Shown here one piece after another: positions 6,785 through 14,743 of a stretch of 37,793 nt of DNA (the first letter of the stretch is position 1; each line of letters starts with the position of its first letter). Position numbers and translations under genes: made by a program. Under the pieces are notes generated by a model that was given only the letters and a program-made list of their open reading frames with translations, did not search any database and was not told the DNA's origin. Source of the DNA: Hydrogenophaga sp. (GTDB taxonomy: Bacteria > Pseudomonadota > Gammaproteobacteria > Burkholderiales > Burkholderiaceae_C); contig NZ_WVZN01000023.1 in the NCBI RefSeq assembly GCF_011772445.1, forward strand, positions 1-37,793, read 5' to 3'.

Positions 6785-8026
6785 TCAGAACCCCTGGGAC
6801 CGCGAAGACGGAGCCTGCTTCTCCCGCAGCCGGTACAGCCCCACGTCCACCCGCCCACCGCGAAACCCCGCCTCGCAGTAGCAGAGGTAGTACAGCCACA
6901 GCCGCCGGAAGGCCTCGTCGAAGCCCTGCTGTTCAATCGCGGGCCAGGCCGCCAGGAAGCGCCGCCGCCACTCGGCCAGGGTGCGCGCGTAGCTCTCACC
7001 GAAGCACTGCTGCTCTTCGATCTCGAAGCCGGCGCGATGGGCGTGTTCGCGCAAAACGCTCGGGCTCGGCAGCATGCCACCGGGAAAGATGCAGCGCTGG
7101 ATGAAGTCCGCGCCCTGGCGGTAGGACTCGAAGCGGTCATCCGCGATGGTGATGGCCTGCAGCACCGCCACACCGCCCGGCTTGAGGCGCTGGCGCAGGG
7201 TGTCGAAGTAGGTGGGCCAGTACGCCTCGCCCACGGCCTCGATCATTTCGATGGAGACGATGCGGTCGTATTGGCCCTGCACGTCGCGGTAGTCCTGCAG
7301 ACGCAGGTCGAGTTGATCGGCCACGCCCCATGCCTGGGCACGTTCGTTGGCGAAGGCCAGTTGTTCGCTGGAGAGCGTGAGTCCGGTGACCCGCGCGCCA
7401 TGCCGTTGCGCAAGGGTGGCGGCCAGGGTGCCCCAGCCGCAGCCGATCTCCAGCACCTCGCCGCCGGCGGGCGTGTCCAGCATCTGCAGGATGCGGTCGA
7501 GCCGGCGCGCCTGCGCGGCCTCCAGCGTGTCGTCGGCCGACTCGCTGAAGAGCGCGCTGGAGTACAGCATGCTGTCGTCGAGCCACTGGCGGTAGAAGCC
7601 GTTGCCGAGGTCGTAATGGAAGGCGATGTTGTGGCGGCTGCCGCGCCGGCTGTTGGCGCGCAGGCGGTGGGCCAGGCGCGCCAGCCAGCGCGCGGGGCGG
7701 CTGCCGTCGAGCAGCGAGCCCCAGGCGGCTTCGTTGGCCAGGCCGAATTCCAGCAGGGCCAGCAGGTCGGGGCTGTCCCAGTCGCCGTCGCGGTAGGCCA
7801 GGGCCAGGCCCAGGTCGCCCTGCAGCAACAGGCGGTGCATGGCCCGCCAGCGCCGCAACTGCAAGCCGGCCTGGGGACCGGGTTCGCGCCCGCCGATGTC
7901 GAGCGTTCGGCCATTGGGCAGACCCAGCGCCAGATGGCCGTGGCGGGTGCGGCTCAGCAGCCAGTGCAGTGGCGACCAGGCCCGGGACGCGTCAGGGGTG
8001 GGGGCGGTGGAGGTGCTCGTGTTCAT
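6785..8026 (-). CDS. Cyclopropane-fatty-acid synthase-like SAM methyltransferase 1
   Basis: A 413-residue member of the CFA synthase (mycolic acid cyclopropane synthase) family. The SAM-binding motif is LEIGCGWGT. Further family signatures are SIEMIEAVG, CIFPGGMLP and, near the C-terminus, YYLCYCEAGF, which contains the Cys expected near the active site. The enzyme should transfer a methylene or methyl group from SAM to the double bond of unsaturated acyl chains in membrane phospholipids. The start is ATG at 8026, overlapping the DUF1365 stop by ATGA; upstream in-frame codons are low-complexity. It is the third gene of the FAD-DUF1365-methyltransferase operon and should be driven by the RpoE-type promoter at 10286-10311. 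Confidence 0.93.
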   Translation of the reverse strand: MNTSTSTAPTPDASRAWSPLHWLLSRTRHGHLALGLPNGRTLDIGGREPGPQAGLQLRRWRAMHRLLLQGDLGLALAYRDGDWDSPDLLALLEFGLANEAAWGSLLDGSRPARWLARLAHRLRANSRRGSRHNIAFHYDLGNGFYRQWLDDSMLYSSALFSESADDTLEAAQARRLDRILQMLDTPAGGEVLEIGCGWGTLAATLAQRHGARVTGLTLSSEQLAFANERAQAWGVADQLDLRLQDYRDVQGQYDRIVSIEMIEAVGEAYWPTYFDTLRQRLKPGGVAVLQAITIADDRFESYRQGADFIQRCIFPGGMLPSPSVLREHAHRAGFEIEEQQCFGESYARTLAEWRRRFLAAWPAIEQQGFDEAFRRLWLYYLCYCEAGFRGGRVDVGLYRLREKQAPSSRSQGF

Positions 8027-8829
8027 GTGGGCTTGTGGTGGGCATCGCCCGAAGGCGCGACGGTGATGTCCTGCTCGGGCGCGGGTGGCAGCGTGTGCAC
8101 GGGCACGCGCTTGAGCCACAGCCGCAGCGCTTCCCAGTGAATGGCGACAACGACCTTGAGGGTCAACAAGGGATGGCTGAAGAAGACACGCAGCAGCGCC
8201 GCGTCACCGAGTTCGCGGCGCCGGCCGTGCTGGCGCGCGATCAGCAGCGCGCCCTCGGCGTCGTGCACCTTGACGTCGATGGACACGGCCTCGGCCGGCG
8301 CCTGGACGCGGAAGCGGTAGTCCATGTCCATGCCGTTGAAGGGCGAGACGTGCAGGCGCTTGTGGATGCCCTGCTCGATGGCGGCGGCGTGCGGATCGGC
8401 CACGGGAATGAGGTAGCTGTGGCGCTGGCCGAAGGTGTTGTTGACCTCGTAGATGAGCGCCGTGAGCGCGCCATCCGGCGCGTGGCAGAACCACACGCTC
8501 AAGGGGTTGAAGACGTGGCCCAGCAGGCGCGGCAAGGTGAGCAGGCGGATGGCACCGCCCGTGGGCAGGCCGGCGGCGCGCAGGCGCGCATCGATCTGCG
8601 GGCGCAGCGGGCGACCCGAGCCATCGCCGTGGTCGCGCGAATGGAAGCTGAAGAGGTTGAAGCGGTCGACCGAGAAGCAGCGCAGGCGCTGGTGCAGGCG
8701 CGGCAGCTCGTCGATGTCGATGAGCAGGTGGTAGAGCCGGTAGCGCAGGTGGTGGCGACTCGGGCGCAGGCGCTGGTGCATCACCTCGCCCACGTAGAGC
8801 GCGCTGTGCCAATCGGTGGACCGGTCCAT
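8023..8829 (-). CDS. DUF1365 family protein
   Basis: A 268-residue protein with the DUF1365 pattern: LYVGEVMHQRLRP at the start, FNLFSFHSRDHG, and the highly conserved LLGHVFNPLSVWFC near the middle. A hydrophobic segment lies near residue 215-235. The biochemical role is not settled. The family nearly always sits between an FAD-dependent oxidoreductase and a CFA-synthase-like methyltransferase, as it does here, so it likely takes part in acyl-chain modification. It starts 5 bases after the FAD gene and overlaps methyltransferase 1 by ATGA. Confidence 0.92.
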   Translation of the reverse strand: MDRSTDWHSALYVGEVMHQRLRPSRHHLRYRLYHLLIDIDELPRLHQRLRCFSVDRFNLFSFHSRDHGDGSGRPLRPQIDARLRAAGLPTGGAIRLLTLPRLLGHVFNPLSVWFCHAPDGALTALIYEVNNTFGQRHSYLIPVADPHAAAIEQGIHKRLHVSPFNGMDMDYRFRVQAPAEAVSIDVKVHDAEGALLIARQHGRRRELGDAALLRVFFSHPLLTLKVVVAIHWEALRLWLKRVPVHTLPPAPEQDITVAPSGDAHHKPT

Positions 8830-8834
8830 GGCGC

Positions 8835-10217
8835 TCAGGCCGCGAACGCGCCGGCCTGCGGCAGCGCGATGCGGCCGGACTCGTCGGCCACGGTCCAGGG
8901 CCGGCGCACGCCACCCAGCGCTTCCGCCACCGCGAGCCCCGCCTGCAGGCCGTCTTCATGGAAGCCCGCGCCGAAGTAGGCGCCGCAGAACCAGGTCCGC
9001 TCGCGGCCCTGCAAGTCCCAGAGGCGGCGCTGCGCGGACATGGCGGCGGCGTCGAACAAGGGGTGCTCGTAGACCTCGGTGCGGATGAGGTGCTCGGGCC
9101 GGGGGGAAACGGGCGGGTTCAGCGTGACGAACAGCGGATCGGCCCCGGGGCCCTGGGGCAGGTGGGGTTGCAGGCGGTTCATCCAGTAGCTGACGGTGGG
9201 CGGCGCGTCGCTGCCGCGCGCGGCGAGGTAGTTCCAGCTCGACCACACGGCGCGGCGGCGCGGCATGAGCGCCGGGTCGCGGTGCAGCACGGCGAGGTTG
9301 CGGGTGTAGGCGAAGGCACCGAGCAGCGCGCGCTCCTGGGCCGTCGGTGCGTCCAGCAGTTTGAGCGATCGGTCGGCGTGGGTGGCCAGCACCACCTGGT
9401 CGAAGGCCTGGGGAAACCAGCCGTCGCGCGTGCGCAGGCGCACGCCTTGCGGCCCGCGGTGCACTTCCAGCACCGGCCGGTCCAGGTGCAGGCGATCGCT
9501 GAAGGCCGCGCACAGGCGGCGCACGTATTCGCGGCTGCCGCCTTGCACGGTGCGCCAGACGGGCCGGCCGCTCAGCCGCAGCAGGCCGTGGTTCTCGCAG
9601 AAGCGCACGAAGGCGGCCACGGGGTAGCGCCCCACCTGCGCGGCCGGTGCCGACCAGATGGCGGCGGCCATGGGGTAGAGGTGGTCGTCGCGGAAGGCGC
9701 GTCCGTAGCCGTGGGTGTCGAGGTAGTCGTCCAGCGGCTGGGCGCCGGCCTGCTGCGCGTCGCGCGGGGCCTCGCGGTAGAAGCGCAGCAGCTCGCGCAG
9801 CATGGCCCAGAAGCGCGGGCGCAACAGGTTGGCCGGCTGCGCGAACAGCCCGCGCAGGTCGGTGCCGGCGTATTCCAGTGCGCCGCCGTCCAGGCTGACG
9901 CCGAAGGACATGTCGCTGGCCTGTGTGGGCACGCCCAGGTGCCTGAACAGCGCCGTGAGGTTCGGGTAGGCGGGCTCGTTGTAGACGATGAAGCCGGTGT
10001 CCACGGGCACCGTGGCGCCGCCGCAAGGCGCGCCGACGGTGTGGCTGTGACCGCCGGGGCGCGGCTCGCTCTCGAATACCGTGACCTCGTGCCGCTGCGA
10101 CAGCAACCAGGCGCAGGACATGCCGGCGATGCCGGTGCCGACGACGGCGATGCGCTGGCGCTCGGGCCGGTGCCCGGGCGGGGTGGTGGCAGCGGTATCG
10201 GCGTCGTGCAGGGGCAT
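8835..10217 (-). CDS. FAD-dependent amine-oxidase-like oxidoreductase of the RpoE/ChrR lipid regulon
   Basis: A 460-residue flavoprotein of the NAD(P)-binding Rossmann/amine-oxidase type (COG2907-like). The dinucleotide fold is VVGTGIAGMSCAW around residues 25-37, followed by the family's FESEPRPGGHSHT. The C-terminal FAD-closing segment is around FCGAYFGAGFHEDGLQAG. It probably oxidises or desaturates phospholipid acyl chains together with DUF1365 and the methyltransferase. Homologues sit next to RpoE/ChrR in other proteobacteria, and in Rhodobacter this regulon makes furan fatty acids. It is the first gene of its operon, about 60 bases downstream of the RpoE-type promoter that diverges from the sigma gene. 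Confidence 0.92.
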   Translation of the reverse strand: MPLHDADTAATTPPGHRPERQRIAVVGTGIAGMSCAWLLSQRHEVTVFESEPRPGGHSHTVGAPCGGATVPVDTGFIVYNEPAYPNLTALFRHLGVPTQASDMSFGVSLDGGALEYAGTDLRGLFAQPANLLRPRFWAMLRELLRFYREAPRDAQQAGAQPLDDYLDTHGYGRAFRDDHLYPMAAAIWSAPAAQVGRYPVAAFVRFCENHGLLRLSGRPVWRTVQGGSREYVRRLCAAFSDRLHLDRPVLEVHRGPQGVRLRTRDGWFPQAFDQVVLATHADRSLKLLDAPTAQERALLGAFAYTRNLAVLHRDPALMPRRRAVWSSWNYLAARGSDAPPTVSYWMNRLQPHLPQGPGADPLFVTLNPPVSPRPEHLIRTEVYEHPLFDAAAMSAQRRLWDLQGRERTWFCGAYFGAGFHEDGLQAGLAVAEALGGVRRPWTVADESGRIALPQAGAFAA

Positions 10218-10285
10218 CGCGGTCTCCAGCGGTTCTCGGGAACGGGGCCTGGCCCCGGGTGTCGGGGCCAGTGGTCACATCCTCT

Positions 10286-10311
10286 TACGCAGCGGTGAAC
10301 GGTTTGGATTT
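10286..10311 (-). promoter_or_regulatory. RpoE/ECF11-type promoter of the FAD-DUF1365-methyltransferase operon
   Basis: On the minus strand AAATCC (10311-10306) is followed by 16 bases and CGTA (10289-10286), then AGA. It shares ATCCAAACC, the 16-base spacing and CGTA with the divergent sigma-gene promoter at 10329. As I recall, the Rhodobacter sphaeroides sigma-E consensus has TGATCC as -35 and a TAAGA-like -10 18 bases later; here TAAGA fits that spacing. Confidence 0.72.
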
Positions 10312-10328
10312 GTTTCCCGCTGCTGCGA

Positions 10329-10354
10329 TGATCCAAACCCCGCGGGCCTGCGTA
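10329..10354 (+). promoter_or_regulatory. RpoE/ECF11-type autoregulatory promoter of the sigma factor gene
   Basis: TGATCC (10329-10334), 16 bases, then CGTA (10351-10354). The -35 is the exact word known for RpoE/ChrR-group sigma factors. Transcription would begin around 10360-10363. The first in-frame ATG (10363) would then be essentially leaderless, which favours a start further downstream. Confidence 0.75.
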
Positions 10355-10464
10355 GAAGCGGCATGGCCCTGCCCTCGCCTCGCCCCTCCGACGCCGCCGC
10401 TTCCCCGGCGGCGGCACCACCGCATCGCCGAGCGCCCGCCTTGACCATCGTTTCCCTGGACGCC

Positions 10465-11025
10465 ATGCGCACGCCCCGCCCCGACGAAGCCTGGGACGAG
10501 GCGCTCGTGGCCGTGGCCCAGTGCCAGGACCGCGCCGCCTTCGCCCGCCTGTTCGCGCACTTCGCGCCGCGGGTGAAGCGCTACCTGATGCAGGGCGGCA
10601 GCCCCGAGGCCCAGGCCGAGGAGCTGACCCAGGAGGCCCTGGCCGCGGTCTGGCGCAAGGCGGCGCTGTTCGACCCGGCCCAGGCGGCCGCCTCCACCTG
10701 GATCTTCACCATCGCGCGCAACCTGCGGGTGGACGCGCTGCGCCGGCGCCAGGGCGCCGAGCCGATGGACGAGGCCTTCGACTTCGACCAGTTGGTGGAC
10801 GACGGGCCCGACGCGGAGGAGCGCCTGCACGCGGCCCGCATGCACGAGCGCCTGCGCGGCGCCTTCGCGCGCCTGGCGCCCGACCAGCAACGGGTGCTGC
10901 AACTTTCCTATTTCAATGACGAACCGCACGCGCGCATCGCCGCCGAGCTGGGCATTCCGCTCGGCACGGTGAAGTCGCGCCTGCGCCTGGCGGTGGCGCG
11001 GCTGCGCCGCCTGCTGGAGGGCTGA
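10465..11025 (+). CDS. rpoE: ECF RNA polymerase sigma factor, RpoE/ECF11 type
   Basis: A protein of about 186 residues. Region 2 contains AFARLFAHFAPRVKRYL, the core-binding AEELTQEALAAVWRKA and the -10-reading WIFTIARNLRVDALRR. Region 4 contains LAPDQQRVLQLSYF and the HTH HARIAAELGIPLGTVKSRL. It directs RNA polymerase to TGATCC-type promoters and is held inactive by ChrR until singlet oxygen or organic peroxide acts. I chose ATG 10465 because it gives the usual short lead before region 2. TTG 10441 and ATG 10363 are in frame, but 10363 falls on the predicted transcription start and adds a low-complexity Ala/Pro tail. The gene lies 5 bases before chrR. Confidence 0.93.
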   Translation: MRTPRPDEAWDEALVAVAQCQDRAAFARLFAHFAPRVKRYLMQGGSPEAQAEELTQEALAAVWRKAALFDPAQAAASTWIFTIARNLRVDALRRRQGAEPMDEAFDFDQLVDDGPDAEERLHAARMHERLRGAFARLAPDQQRVLQLSYFNDEPHARIAAELGIPLGTVKSRLRLAVARLRRLLEG

Positions 11026-11030
11026 GGACG

Positions 11031-11687
11031 ATGGATATCCAACACCACCCCGACGACGGCTTGCTGCTTTCGCTGGCCACCGGCCAGCTGGCGGCGGGCA
11101 TGCGGCGGGTGCTGCACAGCCACCTGGAGCTGTGCCCCGCGTGCCGCGAGCGAGCGGCTGCGCTGGACGCGCTGGGCGGCCTGCTGCTGGACGACGCGGC
11201 GCCCGCCGAACTGCACGAGGACGCGCTGTCGCGCACCCTGGCCCGCATCGACGCGCAGGCCGCAGCCCCCGCCAGACCCATCGCCACGAGCGCGCCCCCG
11301 CCCATGCCCGCCGGCGCGCGCTGGCCGCGAGCGCTGGCGCATTGCGAGGCCACGCCCTGGCGCTGGATCGGCCCGGGCATGCGCTGGAGCCGCGTGAGCC
11401 TGCCCGAAGACCCCGAGGCCAATGTCTTCCTGCTGCGCATCGCGGCGGGCAAGTACCTGCCGCGGCACACCCACAAGGGCACGGAGTTCACGCAAGTGCT
11501 GCATGGCCGCTTCCACGACGGGCGCGCGCTGTTCGGTCCGGGCGATTTCGACGCCGCCGACGGCGAGATCCTCCACCAACCGGTGGTGCAGGACGGCAGC
11601 GAGTGCATCTGCCTGGCCTCGCTGGACGCGCCACTGCGCTTCGAAGGCGCTATCGCGCGCTTCTTCGGCTCCCTGGTCGGCATGTGA
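11031..11687 (+). CDS. chrR: ChrR-type zinc anti-sigma factor with cupin domain
   Basis: A 218-residue anti-sigma factor. The N-terminal zinc module has His6, His31, Cys35 and Cys38, the same positions as in Rhodobacter sphaeroides ChrR, and should clamp the sigma factor. The C-terminal cupin (about residues 105-215) keeps the metal ligand set His146, His148, Glu152 and His182, the part needed in Rhodobacter for the response to singlet oxygen. It lies 5 bases after rpoE in one transcript. Its last 38 bases overlap the convergent DUF2177 gene. Both metal sites look intact, so a working singlet-oxygen switch is expected. Confidence 0.95.
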   Translation: MDIQHHPDDGLLLSLATGQLAAGMRRVLHSHLELCPACRERAAALDALGGLLLDDAAPAELHEDALSRTLARIDAQAAAPARPIATSAPPPMPAGARWPRALAHCEATPWRWIGPGMRWSRVSLPEDPEANVFLLRIAAGKYLPRHTHKGTEFTQVLHGRFHDGRALFGPGDFDAADGEILHQPVVQDGSECICLASLDAPLRFEGAIARFFGSLVGM

Positions 11688-12081
11688 ACCAGGCCGCGGC
11701 GCCCGCCGCGCTGCCACTCACGAACGCGCCCCAGGCGAGGTCGGCCAGGGTCACCGCCCACGACCAGTCGCGCAGCGTGGCCTGGTTGGTGAGGTCGTAG
11801 GTGGCGTAGGCGATCAGGCCGAACAGCGCGCCCAGGCGCAGGGCCGGGGCGGCGCGGCCCTCGACCAGCGCGGGCCGCACGGCGAACACCAGCAGGCCCA
11901 GGATGTAGAGCGGGTAGAACAGCGCGGCGGCAAGCCAGTCGACGTCCGGCGCCATCAGGTGCCCGATGGCGGGCTGGTACAGGCGCGAGGCCATGAGGCT
12001 GAGCCAGACGGCATCGAGCGCCAGGAAGACGGCCATCGTCGCGAAGTAGGCGATGGCCAGGCGTTGGGGACTGGTGTTCAT
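11650..12081 (-). CDS. DUF2177 family membrane protein
   Basis: A 143-residue protein with four predicted membrane helices, roughly residues 6-28, 45-65, 78-96 and 107-130. DUF2177 signatures are visible: LALDAVWL in helix 1 and YATYDLTNQATL after helix 3. The family has no established activity. Here it is the last gene of the second RpoE-controlled operon and overlaps the DUF6134 gene by ATGA, so it likely serves the same membrane-lipid response. Its 3' end overlaps chrR tail-to-tail by 38 bases. Confidence 0.88.
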   Translation of the reverse strand: MNTSPQRLAIAYFATMAVFLALDAVWLSLMASRLYQPAIGHLMAPDVDWLAAALFYPLYILGLLVFAVRPALVEGRAAPALRLGALFGLIAYATYDLTNQATLRDWSWAVTLADLAWGAFVSGSAAGAAAWFTCRPGSRRSAR

Positions 12082-12698
12082 TGCGGTGTCGGGAGGGTGC
12101 TCGTGAGTCGGTAGGACAGGCGGCGGCCGCCCCGGACCTCGGCGTCCAGGCCGATCCAACGGCCGGTGTCGGCGGCGTACCAGATGTCGATGCGCTGGCC
12201 ATCGGCGCGCAATTGCCAGCCGCGCGCGGGCACGGACTGGCCCAGGCGCTCGATGCGGGCATCGGCCAGGCGTTCGAAGCGCGCGGCCACGGTGCGCCCC
12301 GTTTGCGGATCGATCAGTTGCTGCTGCTCCACCACGCGCGGGTTCCAGTAGGCGAAGCCCATCAGGCAGTCGCCACCGTAGCGTTGCGACACCGTCTCGC
12401 GCTCGCCGTCGCTGTCGGTTTCGGCGCGCAGCTCGCGCAGGCACTCGCCCTGCCAGCGTTCGTCCGCCTCGTGGCGGTAGCGGTAGACCAGCAGGCCGAG
12501 CCAGCGCACGTCGAATCGCGCGCGGCTTTGCAGGCGACGCTCCGCTGCGTCGCCCGACACGGTGAAGCGGTGCGTGCCGACCGGGCGCCCGTCCAGGGTG
12601 ACGGTGAAATCCCAGCGCTCGCTGGCCTGGGCCAGGGCGGCGGGCAACAGCGCCGCCAGGCAGGCCGCCCGCCGCCACCCGGCGCGAGCGGTCGTCAT
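12078..12698 (-). CDS. DUF6134-like exported protein
   Basis: A 206-residue protein with a Sec-type signal peptide (RRAACLAALLPAALAQA, cleavage near residue 25). The mature part starts WDFTVTLDGRPVGTHRF, a pattern typical of DUF6134, and contains CLMGFAYWNPRV and several Trp-rich strands that suggest a beta-barrel-like lipid-binding fold. It would sit in the periplasm or on the outer membrane side. No activity is known. It overlaps DUF1295 upstream and DUF2177 downstream by ATGA within the RpoE-controlled operon. The family name is recalled from pattern; a profile search would confirm it. Confidence 0.82.
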   Translation of the reverse strand: MTTARAGWRRAACLAALLPAALAQASERWDFTVTLDGRPVGTHRFTVSGDAAERRLQSRARFDVRWLGLLVYRYRHEADERWQGECLRELRAETDSDGERETVSQRYGGDCLMGFAYWNPRVVEQQQLIDPQTGRTVAARFERLADARIERLGQSVPARGWQLRADGQRIDIWYAADTGRWIGLDAEVRGGRRLSYRLTSTLPTPQ

Positions 12699-13486
12699 GG
12701 CCCGGCCCTGCGCCGCGGGGGCCAGGGGATGAAGGCGCTGGTGCGCGCGGCGTAGTCGCGGTAGGCCGGGCGCCGCTCGGCCATGTCCTGCTCCAGCAGC
12801 GCCACGCCGGACACCTTGAGCAGCAGCCAGGTGATCATCAATGGCGACACCACCGTCCAGGCCGAGGCCCAGCCGCCGGCGGGCAGCGCCAGCAGCCACA
12901 GGCCCCACCAGAAACAGGCCTCGCCGAAATAGTTGGGGTGGCGCGACCAGGCCCAGAGGCCACGGTCCATCACCGCGCCCTGGGGCCGGGGACCGCGCAG
13001 GAAGCGCGCGAGCTGCGCGTCGGCCACGGTCTCGACCAGCAGGCCACCCGCTGCCAGCAGCACGCCCAGCGCGTCCAGCGGCGTCAGGGCCACGCCCTGG
13101 CCCAGCGACACCAGCAGGGGCCAACCCAGCACCCAGGCCAGCACGGCCTGCAGGCCGAACACCAGGTACAGGCTCTTGAGGCCGAATGCACCGCCATGGC
13201 GTTCGCGCATGGCGCGGTAGCGGCGGTCTTCGCCATGGCCGCTGTTGCGCCGGCTGATGTACACGGCCAGCCTCAGGGCCCAGGCGAGCAGCAGGGCCAG
13301 CATCAGGCCGTCGCGCGCCTGCAGGGGCGGCAGCAGGGCCCAGGCGTACACCAGCACCGGCGCGGCCACCAGCAGGGACCACACGCGATCGGCCAGACTG
13401 GCGTCGCGCAGGGGCAGGCTCAGGGCCCACACCGGCAAGGCCACGGCCAGCGCGGCCAGCAGTCCCCAGGCGGCCAGGCTGATCAT
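12695..13486 (-). CDS. DUF1295 (steroid 5-alpha-reductase-like) membrane protein
   Basis: A 263-residue polytopic membrane protein with about seven hydrophobic helices. The family signature follows helix 5: ADAQLARFL, then LWAWSRHPNYFGE. This C-terminal region binds NADPH in the steroid reductase / isoprenylcysteine methyltransferase superfamily. It likely reduces an unsaturated lipid intermediate. The gene overlaps the second methyltransferase upstream and DUF6134 downstream by ATGA, so it belongs to the RpoE-controlled lipid operon. The substrate is unknown. Confidence 0.92.
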   Translation of the reverse strand: MISLAAWGLLAALAVALPVWALSLPLRDASLADRVWSLLVAAPVLVYAWALLPPLQARDGLMLALLLAWALRLAVYISRRNSGHGEDRRYRAMRERHGGAFGLKSLYLVFGLQAVLAWVLGWPLLVSLGQGVALTPLDALGVLLAAGGLLVETVADAQLARFLRGPRPQGAVMDRGLWAWSRHPNYFGEACFWWGLWLLALPAGGWASAWTVVSPLMITWLLLKVSGVALLEQDMAERRPAYRDYAARTSAFIPWPPRRRAGP

Positions 13487-14535
13487 GTGCGCCGCTCGAA
13501 CAGGTAGTGGCTGACCCACCATTGGCCGCCGTCCGCGTAGGCGAAGAGTTCTTCCACCGAGAGGAAGAACAGGCGCCAGCGCGTCCACCACAGCGCGGCC
13601 TGCCCGCTGCCGTAGGCCTGGCGGAACAAGGGCATCAAGGCGTCGCGCTGCGCGTCCATTCGAGCCAGCCAGGCGGCGGACGTGCGCGCGTAGTGCCGCC
13701 CGTTCCAGCGCCACTGGCGCAGCACGCGCAAATCGTCCTGGCAGCGCAGGGCCAGGTCGTCGCCCGGCATCATCCCGCCGGAGAAGAAGTGGCGGCTCAT
13801 CCAGTCGCTGGCGTCGCGCGCCTCGAAGGCATACGGTGCCTCGCGGTGCACGAACACGTGCATGAAGAAGCGTCCGCCCAGGGTCAGCCAGCGCGCCACC
13901 TTGGCGAAGGCCTGCGGCCAGTTGCGCAGGTGCTCGAACATCTCCACGGAGACGATGCGGTCGAAACGGCGATCGGTCTCGAAGGCGTTGAAGTCCGCGG
14001 TGATGACCTCCAGGTTGGCCAGGCCGCGCGCCGTGGCCTGGGCCTGGATGTGCCGGCGCTGCGAATGCGAGTTCGACACGGCCGTGATGCGCGCGCGCGG
14101 ATAGCGCTCGGCCATCCACAGGCTCAGCGAGCCCCAGCCACACCCCAGCTCCAGGATGTGCTGGCCGTCGGCCAGGCCGGCGCGCGCACAGGTCTCCTGC
14201 AACGCGGCGGCCTCGGCCTGCTCCAGCGTGACCACGCCCTGCGGCCACCAGCAGCAGCTGTACTTGCGGTGCGGCCCCAGCACGGCGCCGAAGAAGTCGG
14301 CGGGCAGCTCGTAGTGCTGCTCGTTGGCCTTTTCGGGCAATGGCGCCAGCGGGGCGCTGGCCAGGGACCCGTGGAAGGCGGTGGTCAGGTCGGCGCCGCG
14401 CTCCGGGTCGCCGCTGTGCAACTCGCTCAGGCGCTGGCGCAGCAGGCGGCGGATGCCCAGGCGCACGGCCGGGTCGGGCACCAGGCCCTGTTCGACCCAG
14501 TGGATGGCGGAGGCGGTGTTCGGGGCGAGGGACAT
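13483..14535 (-). CDS. Cyclopropane-fatty-acid synthase-like SAM methyltransferase 2
   Basis: A 350-residue CFA-family methyltransferase that differs clearly from the one at 6785. The SAM motif is LELGCGWGSLSLW, preceded by KYSCCWWP, and later SVEMFEHLRNW and HFFSGGMMPGDD. It lacks the C-terminal YxLCYCE segment of methyltransferase 1, so it probably carries out another step on the acyl chain than methylenation. Two CFA paralogues in one RpoE/ChrR regulon recall the methylated and furan fatty acid pathway. ATG at 14535 lies about 40 bases downstream of a perfect TGATCC-type promoter. It is the first gene of the operon with DUF1295, DUF6134 and DUF2177. Confidence 0.93.
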   Translation of the reverse strand: MSLAPNTASAIHWVEQGLVPDPAVRLGIRRLLRQRLSELHSGDPERGADLTTAFHGSLASAPLAPLPEKANEQHYELPADFFGAVLGPHRKYSCCWWPQGVVTLEQAEAAALQETCARAGLADGQHILELGCGWGSLSLWMAERYPRARITAVSNSHSQRRHIQAQATARGLANLEVITADFNAFETDRRFDRIVSVEMFEHLRNWPQAFAKVARWLTLGGRFFMHVFVHREAPYAFEARDASDWMSRHFFSGGMMPGDDLALRCQDDLRVLRQWRWNGRHYARTSAAWLARMDAQRDALMPLFRQAYGSGQAALWWTRWRLFFLSVEELFAYADGGQWWVSHYLFERRT

Positions 14536-14583
14536 GGCGGCTCGCAAATGGTGGATATGGCCAACAGTGGATATGGCCGCTTG

Positions 14584-14609
14584 TACGCGCCAGCGGCACC
14601 TTCGGATCA
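14584..14609 (-). promoter_or_regulatory. RpoE/ECF11-type promoter of the methyltransferase 2-DUF1295-DUF6134-DUF2177 operon
   Basis: On the minus strand TGATCC (14609-14604) is followed by 16 bases and CGTA (14587-14584). Word and spacing are the same as in the sigma-gene promoter at 10329. The start of the first gene is 49 bases further on. It lies in the 208-base divergent gap shared with the histidine kinase gene. Confidence 0.78.
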
Positions 14610-14743
14610 CCCCACGCCCGTCGGCCAGCCGCGCGGCCTGTGAGGAAAGCTTGCAAGCGCCTGCGGTGGACCTTCGAAGAGCACAAAAACCGCACACCCG
14701 GCCCCACCTGAAAGCGCTTCGCCTCCCTATGATCGCGCCCGCC

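Noticed and set aside
8958..10298. A 446-codon plus-strand frame opposite the FAD oxidoreductase
   Set aside because: It is antisense to a clear flavoprotein, is Val/Ala/Gly/Gln-rich and has no motifs.
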